In this document: piece by piece, positions 31,141-41,741 of the stretch
How the letters are laid out: the number at the start of each line of letters is the position of its first letter
Numbering within the stretch: position 1 is the first letter of the stretch
Origin: Megalonaias nervosa
Lineage: Eukaryota > Mollusca > Bivalvia > Unionida > Unionidae
Length of the DNA stretch: 64,000 bases
Assembly: GCA_016617855.1 (NCBI GenBank)
Contig: JAECUM010005017.1
Coordinates: 1 to 64,000 of the forward strand
Reading direction: 5' to 3'
The notes under the pieces: generated by a model
Told to the model about the DNA's origin: nothing
Databases searched by the model: none
The model's input: the letters and a program-made list of their open reading frames with translations, nothing else
Position numbers and translations under genes: made by a program

Positions 31141-33791
31141 GTACTTTACCTTGCCTTGCCTGTAAGCTGTAAGCACTGATCCCTATACCATCTCTATCAT
31201 GCACACATTACCAAACAATGATGTTACAGAATCAGTTGTATAGGTATCCATGCATAGCAGACACAACCACATGTCGACCTAGTAAGTAATTCTCGTCCGT
31301 ACACAGTCATTCAAGATTCCGAACACAGAAATCAACCTATCTAGAAATAATTATATAAGATTGCAAATATACACCAAACAGAAAGGAAAGTGCTACTCAG
31401 GGATTCTTCAGAAGAATGCCTGAAAATACTAAAAATATTTGATATAATTACGAATAAATAACTTTATCATATATTTTAGAGAATTTCAACTCGAACTTTA
31501 CAGAGATTCGAACCTGGGTCCGCGTGTATATGGCATCCATTTTATGTATTTGTTTTTGCCAACATTAATTAATTAACAACCCAAAGGCGTAAAGAACTAA
31601 ACGTACCCTTACGATGTGTAGATGACATCAACCAAGGTACCGAGGTCAGCATTACAAAAGAGGATTTGGCACAGAAGGACAGCATGGAGCAGATCTTGGA
31701 ATCCGTATGGATACCAGGTATGTAAAATATTACCCTACAATCCATGTCCCCAACCACATACATTTTTGATAGTTAAAACTCTCTAGAGGCAAAGAAAGGC
31801 ACTCGATGTCACACAAGCTATATGTAAGTATACAGAACACACTTGTTCATTTCCAGCTCAAGTTAAACAGTTTGAACTTGGAAAGAGGCAATGACACTTG
31901 AGGTAACCATACAAATTAAAGCTTCCCCAACTGGGGATGTTGACTTAATACATCCTCAGTCTGTCATAATACATCCTCATAATGAGATATAGATTCTGAA
32001 AATCAAAGTTGACAATGTTTCATGTATCTATGAAATACATACACATTAAATTTGAGACTCAATCCTATCAATGTCTAAATGAAAACTTTGAAGAAATCAT
32101 TCAGGTCTTGTTCTAGCATGAGTCGGGAGGGGCTGAAGATTTCTGACTGACAAACTAAGGTCGCTCAAGGTCAATACAATCTGGACTTAATGTTAAACAA
32201 CCGATTTAATTCTCAAGAAGAGTCGCAATTAACAAATTCTTAATGACGCATATGACATTCATATGACATTCATATATGACATTCATATGACATTCATATG
32301 ACATTCAGATCCGATAAAATGTAATTTAATTTAGGTTCAATCTTCACATTATAGTATGCACATCATATTATGGCGGTTGATGTATGGGGTATTGAAATTA
32401 GGGTATTGCAGTTGTACATTTCATTTAAGCTGGTTTGTATTTTACTTTTGCAGCTGAAAATGATTCAGCTGGTAAATGGGGTCTTCAATGACCTTCTACC
32501 ACCTTTCATTATTTCAATACATAATCAACTTGCTATAGCCATAACGAATTGTTCATATATTGGTTGACTGATGACACTCAGGCAATGATTAGATGGTTTC
32601 TTGTCTATAAATCCGACATGGTTTAATGTAGTCGATGAAGAAGATGAAATTTGTGGAGTGTCCTAAGCTGAATAATACCAGAAAAATATATAACAGTTGA
32701 ATCAGAAATTTTTCAAAACACCAATCACGTGTGTATAAATTGCATTTCCGGTTCTTTAAATAAATGACTTTATTGTATTATCAATCAAATTTGACATACA
32801 AGTAACTATAACATGTACTTATATAATAGTACAAGATACAACTTTGAACGTCAACTTTGTTTCAGATGATCCAGTAGATGAACAAATATGTCAGGGCGAC
32901 ATGCATAATACAGGTAAAGCGTAACAGGTAAAATTCTTCTCTAAATGATACAAGGACGTTAAAAATATTTTTATTGCAATTTTGGTTTTAATGTAAACTG
33001 TGTTACAATTGTAAATTGTAATGGACTTACACATGAATCATACATATATACATCAACAAGATATGTGTTTACTTTATTAAAATGCAAATTTCCTTAAGGA
33101 AAGGTATAAGGCATCTTATTACAAATTTAGTCATAATTTCTTCACAGATTACATAGTTAATGAAGAGAAGGTGGAGAAGGAAAAGCTCAAGTCTAGCATT
33201 CTAGAGTTCAACAATGATTTTTACATTCTGTATTGGCCTGACGGTAAGCCCGATTATCAGAAATATGTCAAGTTTGTTTTCGATTACTTAGCTCTATCCC
33301 CCCACCACAAAAAGGCAAATTTTTAAAAAAGTTCAATCAAGTATGCACCTGCTAAAAGATTTTTTGTTTTGGATATGTTAAACTTTCTGATTTAAAACAT
33401 TTTATTAAGAAAACAAATCTAGTAGTGCAAACAATAGCTTGCAAAAGTGAACTAGAATAAGCCATCACATTTGTATTATCGTCGCAGCCTTCTTAACAAA
33501 GCGTAAGTCATGTATAGGTTTGTGTTTCTGTATTTTTATAGGTTTTATAGTGTAGTTTTGTTGGAGGCATTTTCAGTGATGTTGCAGAAGAAAATATATC
33601 CTTCGGAACTAAGTACAAAGATATTAATGATATTGTATGCAGCAAGGAGGCTAGAAAAGTAGTCAAAACTTCTTATTTTATTTGAAGGATTTCTTAGCTT
33701 AATGGAACATCCACCCACTATCGATACTACTCATACATATATTTATATTTCTATTTTCCTTTTAGAAGATGGCCATCTAGACTGGCAGTGA
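30557..33791 (+). CDS. Host gene, last five exons (product unknown)
   Basis: Exons 30557-30648, 31595-31717, 32866-32913, 33148-33243 and 33766-33791 join in one frame. Four introns all interrupt codons after the first base (phase 1), with acceptors such as TTTGTTTCAG and TTCCTTTTAG and donors GTAGGT, GTATGT, GTAAAG and GTAAGC. The second acceptor (AAAG) is weak. The encoded C-terminus is acidic and hydrophilic (AQNKEVQRFLQCKSRES, then DYIVNEEKVEKEK) and stops at TGA 33789-33791. A polyadenylation signal AATAAA lies at 33913-33918 after an (ATTT)n-containing 3' UTR. Upstream exons were not found; the Polinton relic lies where they would be expected. No family recognised. Confidence 0.55.
31086..31139. 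repeat. (AT)n microsatellite
   Basis: About 27 AT units inside the first visible intron of the host gene. Confidence 0.95.
32247..32308. repeat. CATATGACATT tandem repeat
   Basis: Five to six copies of an 11-bp unit CATATGACATT with one irregular TAT insert, in an intron of the host gene. Confidence 0.85.
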
Positions 33792-33822
33792 AACGCGAGA
33801 AGACAAAATATTTATCGTGTAT

Positions 33823-33865
<43 letters not shown>

Positions 33866-36291
33866 TTGGTTATGCACATTTTGTTGCACGTTTGACTGGT
33901 AATATTTTCAGCAATAAAACAATCCTCTCAGCTCTAGCTATGATCTTGTGTATGTTTTGCTATATTTTGTATTCGTTTTCATCCTTTGCCTAGGTATAGC
34001 AAGAATTCTCAAACTGGTACGAGTTTAAACTATGCCATACGTTTCTAGAACTAATGTTATTAGTAAAATCTATGGACATGAATTGCAGATTGTATATATG
34101 AAACTTTTTATGCATGTTTTGCCATTTCTCATACACTCTGAGATATCTATGTATCTATCTATGGATCGAGAAACACAGACGTACAGAAATTGAGAAGATA
34201 AATAAGTACTGTAATTTAAAACATTTAGTACGGATAATGAATTTTAGCAGGAACTGAAAAGTTATAGCAAAATGATAATTTGAATGGTTACTTTTGAAAA
34301 GAACAGGTGAAGGATGACTTATCTTTTCTTGGATTAATATAAATAATAATGACAACAATAATTGAAGATGATGGCGACTACGATGATGAAGATGAAAAAT
34401 ACAAATATTTATGTAAGCTATCACTGCTCGGAAACGTAGTGTATTTGCCAAAAACCCTAAATAGTGGACTATCTACCAACTGACTTCCTTGCTAGTTAAA
34501 TCCTTCTCGATAGACCTAATGGCCTGGGGGTGTCATATATATCACTATATATCTGTCTATGTTTGCCTCATTATGCCTTGCTAAGACTCTGATCATGCAT
34601 AGAGGCATAAACAGCAGCATCACATGGTGGATATACGATGCGTTTTCGTTCACCTGAGGAGACGTTTTTGAATTAATTATAGAGAACAGCAACAAAAAAA
34701 CCCCAACTTAAAACAATTGTTATCTTCACTTTTCACCTACATAAATGAGTGCAACAGCAATAGCGACCACGGATACTTCTTGGAAGTTCTTTTGGAATAC
34801 CCTGAAGAAATTAACCGTAATGATTATCCGTTAGCGGAAGAAACGTTGTCAGCACCTAGTCAGTGATTTTCACCTTATTGGTGAACAATCATGAATGAAT
34901 CACTGTATAAATTTACTAAATACACCATGGTTGTGCCAAATCTCAGAAACAACCGTGTAGCACACGTAAGAAATCTGTACTTCTATATGCAGTTAGGAAT
35001 GCATGTAAGTATATTGTATTGAGTTAGTGGATTTCATCCGCAAATGTGGATGGTCCCATACATTCAAATTAATACTGATTCGCGCACAGCGGCCAGAAAT
35101 GATTTTGTAAAAAAAAACAACAAACAATTATTCAAACTCATGAAAATTCCGTATTTGGCAAACTAATGGTGGTTGTATAAAAATTCACATATGATGGGTA
35201 CTTAACCATCTTTGCTTGTATTTAGGATGAAATTTATCATTGTATACGTGATGGATTCTGACTACGGTGATGCGGTTACTGAATTTAGTGACAAATAGAT
35301 TGATATATGTTTTGCGAGTAACATAATGTGCTTCTTCGATACGCATCCATAACACTGTCACCAGGTAATGTCAAATATAATTAATTATTCTTTGTTCGAT
35401 TGCTTTCGCCTCAGAGTCACTCGATTACGAAGGACCATGGTCCAGTTGTTATGGGGGCGGTCACCAGTTATTATGTACTTTTGAGAGAGTGACGTATATA
35501 AGGTGAAGTTGTTTGCATTTAAAACATACACTGTGGAGAGAATGTTGGCATACTTCTATGCTACTTTGATGTAATGTGGCTGACATTTCTTTGGATATTG
35601 TACTTTTTTGGAAATTGTAAATGATCTTAGCACACTGCTAACTAAAATGACTGCTCCCTTGTGCTCCAAAAATCAGCCTGAATTTGTTTGAAGTACACTA
35701 TCTTTAACAGCTATTAAAATAGGGAAAATGAATTTTGCCAGACTAGACAATACTAGCTTCTGAAAGTGCAATCGATGAATTACCAAATACATAAATGTAA
35801 AAGAAAAAGTTATGGGCTCTTTTTTCTACAATTTACCTCTAAAGTTCAGGAAGTGAAAATGACCAAGTGGAGCTAGCACATTTTTGAAAGGTGCACATCT
35901 GGAGTAAGGCCAAGCTGTATACTCTATAGCCCATATTACACCCATCAATCATACCAAAACAAAGGGAATTAAAGGTTCTTTGAACAATACCTAAGATATA
36001 CAAGGTCTTTTTTTAAATAGCCAGTATAACCAGTGAGAAAATCCGGGGAAATTATTTTAATTTAAAATTCTAACCTATGCAAAATACGAAACTGTAGAGA
36101 GCCACCTATATGGGAGTGATCTGACGGGTTTGCGATTGACGTTAGTGTGGCTGCCATTGTTGTTGTTATTATTGTCAGTATTTTCAGCTAGGGATTGGAA
36201 AGAAGATATCCAATACATCTTCTGAGTAAAATAGTCCACAGTTGTTTATCTCCTTCTTGCGAACTCCAGTTTCTAATATGTACTCCAATTA
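33792..36291. other. 3' UTR end, then gene-free stretch
   Basis: 33816-33867 is an (ATTT)n array within the host 3' UTR. Beyond about 33935 no exon or repeat family is convincing. A TATATAAGG box at 35495-35503 preceded by TGACG looks promoter-like but has no transcript to serve. The stretch runs up to the left target duplication of element 2. Confidence 0.4.
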
Positions 36292-36296
36292 CACGA
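36292..36296 (+). repeat. Target-site duplication CACGA, left copy
   Basis: Abuts the left TIR. An identical pentamer at 47544-47548 abuts the right TIR. As in element 1, a sixth base does not match. Confidence 0.75.
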
Positions 36297-36548
36297 AGCA
36301 GCAGGGAAGGCGAATCCTACAACTTTTCAATTAGAGATTACGCTGAAAAATAAAGTTTCCTACGGACATGAAAATAACAAACGTCAATAACGTCAAACCG
36401 AAGCTTCCAACCGACCCGAAACTTTCCTATTTGGGTTAGCTTATTTTTGTTACTTTATTTTTTGACATTTATGTTTTTGTTTTTTATGGAGTGTTTGTTT
36501 ATGTACCCGCTCACTCACTTGTTGTCGTCGCCCTCCCTGCTGCTGTGT
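36297..36548 (+). repeat. Left TIR of element 2 (252 bp)
   Basis: Inverted match to 47292-47543. The TIR starts AGCAGCAGGGAAGGCGA and its inner edge reads TCGCCCTCCCTGCTGCT, so each TIR unit is itself bounded by about 17-bp inverted ends. The inner half carries a T-rich stretch (TTTTTGTTACTTTATTTTTT). Confidence 0.9.
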
Positions 36549-36574
36549 GGGTGTGGCTTAATTAAATCATTATC

Positions 36575-37536
36575 ATGTCAATAATGGAATCTCACACAGC
36601 TAAACTAGTTCGACAGCGACTAGAGGCAATTAAGAAATATCTCCCCGTCCGTGATTCTGTCAAGCAACAACTACAAGCGCGTCAGGGGTCTCAGATGGAA
36701 TGTACAGAGGGTACAGAACAGTTATTTGAACCAATCGTCGAACCGACAAAAAAAAATTGTTTCAGCAGCTGAGGCAACACAAAAAGCTCTAGAGACATTG
36801 CCTATTGATATTGTTGGACGACTTCAAGCAGCTAAAACCCGGGCAACCTCCTCAACCACCACCTGAAGTTCGACCACGACCTCCGCCAAGAGCCAGAATT
36901 AACATCATAGATAAATTCACGCCTGAAGGTAATGCGGCTATCAGAAATCGAACCCAATTACTTGATATTGCCTCGTGTGGATATTAAAATAGAAATAATT
37001 ATGTGAAACCCGAACATGTTAAAAATGTGAGACCTGCCGACTGGATTAAGAATGTCGCCGTTGATATTCCGCAAATCAGAACTGAGAAAGATATTAATAA
37101 TTTTGACATCTTTAACAATGCAGTACGCGAGTATATTGGACAAGCAAGACAAGAAGGAAAACAAAAAGAAGAAGGAATGAAGTCTAAACTTAAAGAGGTT
37201 GAACGAGCAAGGAAACAAAAAGGAAAAGAAGATTCGGAATATGAAGAAATTAGACGAAGGAGCGAATCACGTTCACCAAGTAAGAAATAAACAACTGGAA
37301 GTGGTCTGAGCAATTGGGTCACTCAAGGAAGTGGTCTTATTACTCCATATCCCAATAATATCCTTGCCGATGTTGAAGAAATTTTGAATGGCGGAAAACG
37401 AGTTGGCAATAATTCCCCAGAAATCATTAATGAAGCAGCTGATATTTGTCTGAGATTATTTACGGGCGGTATTATGTATATTAATGTTTATCGGTCCCTC
37501 ATCGATGAAATAACCGATGATTACCGCAGTGATTGA
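36575..37536 (+). pseudogene. Coiled-coil Polinton protein, element 2
   Basis: ATG 36575 just inside the TIR. Two frame changes (near 36755 and 36850) and two in-frame stops (36985-36987, 37288-37290) break about 320 codons. Features: KIVSAAEATQKALETL, a Pro-rich linker (QPPQPPPEVRPRPPP), a Lys/Glu-rich helix, then TTGSGLSN and the C-terminal domain ADVEEILNGGKRVGNNSPEI. It is homologous to the genes at 6002-7056 and 25945-27350. Confidence 0.7.
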
Positions 37537-37607
37537 TTAAGGGTATGCAATTAGATCAGTGACAAGAAAATAGGATCATCATACATAATACTCACCGTGG
37601 ACCGATC

Positions 37608-38090
37608 ATGGTCAGGGTGATAAATTCGCAATTACCTACATATAAAGAGTTCTACGGAGATGGATTCGGTGATGTTGTTCAGGGTCTATTTAGAAGGATA
37701 CCCTGAAAAGCAATGCCATTTGTAAAGCAACTGGGGATGAAAGCTATTGATGCTGTTCGTGATAAAGGTATTGGTGTTGTTGGTGATGTTGCCGGTAAAG
37801 CATTCTCAGCAATCAAGAATAGACTATCACGATTAGTACGACGAAAACCTCAGCCAGTAAAATTACCTAGCACAAAAGTTATGCCTGCAAATGTTAGTAA
37901 GATAAGAAATCAGGCTGCGAATCAAAAACTAGCGGAGTTGGCTATGCCTGAAAATGTTAGTAAGATAATAAATCAGGCTGCGAATCAAGAACTAGCGGAG
38001 TTGGCTGGTGTACCCCTAACAGGAAAAGAAAGAGAAAAAAATATAGCTGTTAGTCTGATAGCAAGAAGTGGTCTTCGTGTTAGACGATAA
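37608..38090 (+). pseudogene. pVI-like protein, element 2
   Basis: ATG 37608 opens a frame with one TGA at 37704-37706 that otherwise reaches 38090. Aromatic/Gly-rich start (FYGDGFGDVVQGLFRRIP), hydrophobic-basic segment (MPFVKQLGMKAIDAV), Lys/Arg cluster (RLSRLVRRKPQPVKL), then a duplicated 20-residue repeat (NVSKIRNQAANQKLAELA and NVSKIINQAANQELAELA). Small, basic, next to the capsid gene: it is the counterpart of 7824-8225, although sequence similarity is weak. Confidence 0.55.
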
Positions 38091-38104
38091 CAAATATAAT
38101 AAAG

Positions 38105-38797
38105 ATGTTCAAACGTGTATCTGATCCCGCATTCGACATGGACGCACCAGTTCTCAAGGATGAATCGGTACGTGATTATCAGTATTATTCTTATGACGCA
38201 CGTGTACATGACGAGCGTGGAAGAATCGAATTACAAGTTCAGGATGGAAGCAGATATTTCCTGCCCGCTGAGGCAATTATTGAGATCGAAAGTAGACTTC
38301 TGAAATTAGATAATACAGATTACGGAATTGGTAATCAAGTTGGTTTTGTTAATAATGGCATCATGGCGTTGTTTAAAAGTGCCACATACATGATTGATGG
38401 TTGGGAAATTGAGGTTTGTCATAAGGACATCGACGTTGCCACGACGATACTTGGCCTTGCAAGATACAGCGATGATTATTCGAGATCAGCTGGTCCATCA
38501 ATAATGTTTGCAAAGGATACAACTAATCATCCAGAAAATAGAAACGTAACACTAAACGCAGCTGGGGACACAGTTGTATCAACGAATGAAAATTTCAACT
38601 TGGGATTCGCAACACGTCGACTAATGTTGAACGACGATGAAGAATTTTCATGTGCAATTCCACTATCACATATCTTTGGATTTTGTAGAAATGTTAGAAA
38701 GGTCATTTTCCGGGCAAAACATACAATCGTCCTTGTGAGAAAAACATATTATGATCTGAATCAGAATAAATATTATTATCAAAATAAAAATAGATAG
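38105..38797 (+). pseudogene. Major capsid protein, N-terminal half only
   Basis: 230 codons homologous to residues 1-290 of the element 1 capsid: YFLPAEAIIEIESRLL, GFVNNGIMALFKSATY, RYSDDYSRS and IPLSHIFGFCRNVRKVIF. The Ala-rich loop of element 1 is absent. Homology ends near HTIVLVRK, after which the frame runs into AATCTGAATC/AATAAA-type low-complexity sequence. The second jelly-roll is missing, so a functional capsomer cannot form. Confidence 0.8.
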
Positions 38798-39490
38798 TAT
38801 AATCTGAATCTGTATCAGAATAAAAAAAAAATATTATATAATCTGAATCTGAATCGGAATAAAAAAATGAATATTATATAATCTGAATAAATCTGAATCA
38901 GAATAGAAATAAATATTATAATCTGAATCTGAATAAGAATAAATACACCTTTCACTTTTTTAGCCCTCTTGATTTTCGTCAGTGACTTTGTCAGTGATTT
39001 TACAATCGTACAGAAAATTTTTCAGCTGTCGCACGAGTGAACTCATAGTCTTTTTTGTTTCGTATTAACGTGATAATTCTGATCTAACTTTCTCAATCGT
39101 GTTTGCGAGTGAAACAAATTTTTCAATATCCTCATTATCGACATAAAGCAGAGATTATTTTACGGTCTGTTGAAATAACTTAATAAATCTATATTCAGCT
39201 GCTAGTGTATATCTGCCATCATCTTTCCGTTCCTGTAGCGCTTAAAAATCATTTGTGATTTTATCAGTATCCAATTGTTCAGATAATTCTATATCATCAT
39301 CATTTAATTTTTAATCTCAGAAATAATCATATTAATATTTTCGGAATGCTTTATACAATAAATATTTGTTTAAAATAAAATTAAATCTGAATCAGAATAA
39401 AAATATTTCTGAATCATAATAAAAAAAATAATAATATTTCTAAATCGGAATAAATATTATTATCAGAATAAAATTGAAATAAATAGGAAC
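38756..39490. repeat. AATCTGAATCAGAATAAA low-complexity blocks
   Basis: Two blocks (about 38756-38945 and 39360-39490) of degenerate ATCTGAATC/AGAATAAA repeats flank a degraded minus-strand gene. The reverse complement of the same repeat type occurs at 48990-49190 in element 3. The repeat starts exactly where capsid homology ends, suggesting that it took part in the deletion. Confidence 0.75.
38945..39330 (-). pseudogene. Degraded acidic/helical gene
   Basis: On the minus strand, a single frame with several stops reads IELSEQLDTDKITNDF, AAEYRFIKLFQQTVK, NEDIEKFVSLANTIEKVRSE and SSLVRQLKNFLYDCKITDK. Charged and helical, with no known domain; about 125 codons. The codon-level openness on this strand argues for a former gene, perhaps a small structural or scaffolding protein. 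Confidence 0.4.
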
Positions 39491-40700
39491 AATGATGAGT
39501 GGTTATCATTCCAAGGGTCCCTTCATTTGCCAGTATTTGCCGTTCCATAGGGTCCCCTCATCGATGCCTTTCTTATGGCTTGTATGGGGGCACCCTTCAA
39601 GATTTTCTTTCTGGCGACATTCTTTCTGAATGTCCTTCTGCAGTGTACCCTTCAGTGAAATTGAGAGCTACATCACGCTACTGTTTATGTTTGGAGGCTC
39701 CAGTTTTCAAACTCGTTCATAGACACACACCCCGGCGAATTCCTAAAAGTGCAAAAAGAAATTTAAGAAATTCATAGGGCTGTCTATACGTTTTTCAATT
39801 TTATTCACACCCCCCAAATCAACCAGCGGGTGAGTGAAAAACAACGCTCACCACGTTTTTCGACGTGGTGAAGAGGTGTACATGAAATTCCCTGGGGCTG
39901 AAGCCCCCACTTATTATGAAAAACTGCGAAATATTCATCAACGTCGACAATATGTCAGTCACGGAATTTGGAACGCTAGACCTCGAGTATGAGAATCCGC
40001 CATTCTAATACTGCGCCACGGACCCATCCTTACAAATATATGTTTCAGAAATTATTATGAAGTTACCTGTACTGGATAAACAGGCAACCTACATGCGATC
40101 AGTATACTGAATAAATCATAATTTTTGTAAACTGCAATGTGGATTTGTTTCAATTTCCAAACACTGCATAAAATATCTGCATTTAATAATCGCACATACA
40201 TTTCTGCAAGATGTCATCCGGGAGTTTAAAGTACACGTAGGTCTGGTCTGTACAGCTGTCTTACCTGAAACATCTGAAAGTAACTTCCCTGGACTGCACA
40301 CGCAAGCGGTGCGTGACTTACTGACGTTACCTAACGGGCAGTTCCTACAAGTGATCAGTATACTGAATAAATCACAACTGCTGCAAACTGCAGTGTGTAT
40401 TTATTTCAAATTTCCAAACATAGGTATAAAATATCCGTATTTAATAATCGCACATACATTTCCTTAGGATGTCATTCGGGAGTTAAAGTACATGCAGATC
40501 TATTACATACTCCTGTACAAATATCTTACCTGTCTAACCTGTAAGAGCTAAAATAACTTACCTGGATAGAAACAGTAAAAAAAAATTATCGCTGCAGTCA
40601 TATAATATTACGCAGTTACAAGCAGGGCAACTGCCTAATTACTCTACCGGAGAAAGCGTTGCTTCATAGAGTTATCTCCCTTCATCATCTAACACAATCA
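39490..40700. other. Non-viral insert in element 2
   Basis: No Polinton gene. Holds a hairpin (CACCACG-TTTTT-CGACGTGGTG, about 39847-39870), a tRNA-like minus-strand segment near 39950-40030 (A-box-like GTGGCGCAGTATTAGAATGG, then GGTCTAGCGTTCC), and a direct duplication with 256-bp offset (40097-40303 and 40353-40545, both starting GATCAGTATACTGAATAAAT). It is probably a nested SINE-like or other small transposon. Confidence 0.45.
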
Positions 40701-40707
40701 TGAGATA

Positions 40708-41171
40708 CTAAAATGTTATTTTTTGTTTATATTTCTTTGAAAACGCCGATTTGGATATATTATTTGCGACATATTGCACCGAACGCGCGTGAATATCACA
40801 ATATTTTCCAGCTGCATTCATTGATTGAAATATTATTTCTTCGCCAGTCTCCGCGTTCACAGATTTAACAACCCTGGGAAATTAACTATATTTTCCAGTA
40901 CCCCTTGTGCCGAAATCTGACTCTGTGTTATAGCTTGTAAGTTACATAAAGAATTATCAAGTTTAATGCCGTTAATGTGATCGATTGATCCCCAAAAAAT
41001 TCGTAGATGAACTTAAGAGATAAATATCTTTTTCCCAGCATCAAATCTAAGATAACAAGCTTTATCAACAACACGGACTGGTTTTTCTAATCGACAGTTC
41101 CTGATTACACCATCACGAGATGCCTCATAATTTTCAATGATGGGATGCTTCACAAATTCATGTTGCTCCAT
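40708..41171 (-). pseudogene. HNH/NUMOD endonuclease, broken homologue
   Basis: Starts at MEQHEFVKHPIIENYEASRD (41171). Module VIRNCRLEKPVRVV, core remnant HINGIKLDNSLCNLQAIT and a NUMOD1-like segment (FQSMNAAGKYCDIHARSVQ) follow in that order, with at least two frame changes and a shortened HNH region. It is the same family as 13267-14076 and ends with the same SAFSKKY/SAFSSEY signature. Confidence 0.7.
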
Positions 41172-41186
41172 TATATAATAATATTA

Positions 41187-41285
41187 TTAGTCTAAATTAT
41201 TTTGTTGCTGGGGTAAAAATCTGGCGAGAGAGTCTTCGGCGTTTTTAATAGGAGAGTCGACTCCATCGGAGTTATTTTTTGTCAT
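41187..41285 (-). CDS. Tiny ORF downstream of Cys-rich gene
   Basis: 32 aa, hydrophilic (MTKNNSDGVDSPIK). Its ATG overlaps the end of the gene at 41272-41505, as is common for coupled viral genes. Function unknown; it could be chance. Confidence 0.3.
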   Translation of the reverse strand: MTKNNSDGVDSPIKNAEDSLARFLPQQQNNLD

Positions 41286-41502
41286 AATATCGTTTCAGCT
41301 CTCTGTATTTTTTACCACCGCATTGTGCACACAACTGCGTTTCTCCTCTAACCCCAACACCACAGTTCAAGAACATTTTTGGTCCTAGAATCCCTCTACG
41401 AACACTTTGCATGTGACATCCACCGAATTCATTTATGCAAGCCCTGTTACAAGGAACTGAAGAACCAATCATAAGCCAATTGCATTTATTCTTTGCTTCA
41501 AT

Positions 41503-41505
<3 letters not shown>
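41272..41505 (-). CDS. Small Cys-rich (zinc-binding-like) protein
   Basis: 77 aa with seven cysteines (CNWLMIGSSVPCNRAC, NEFGGC, FLNCGVGV, CAQCGGKK) and a basic tail. The spacing suggests two zinc knuckles. The gene is intact although an (AT)n array begins right at its start codon, so its promoter has probably been displaced. Small zinc proteins of this sort occur in Polinton-like viruses; the exact family is not recognised. Confidence 0.5.
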
Positions 41506-41703
<198 letters not shown>

Positions 41704-41741
41704 AATCTTCAATTTAAAAATATATTTGCCTTACTTATGAT

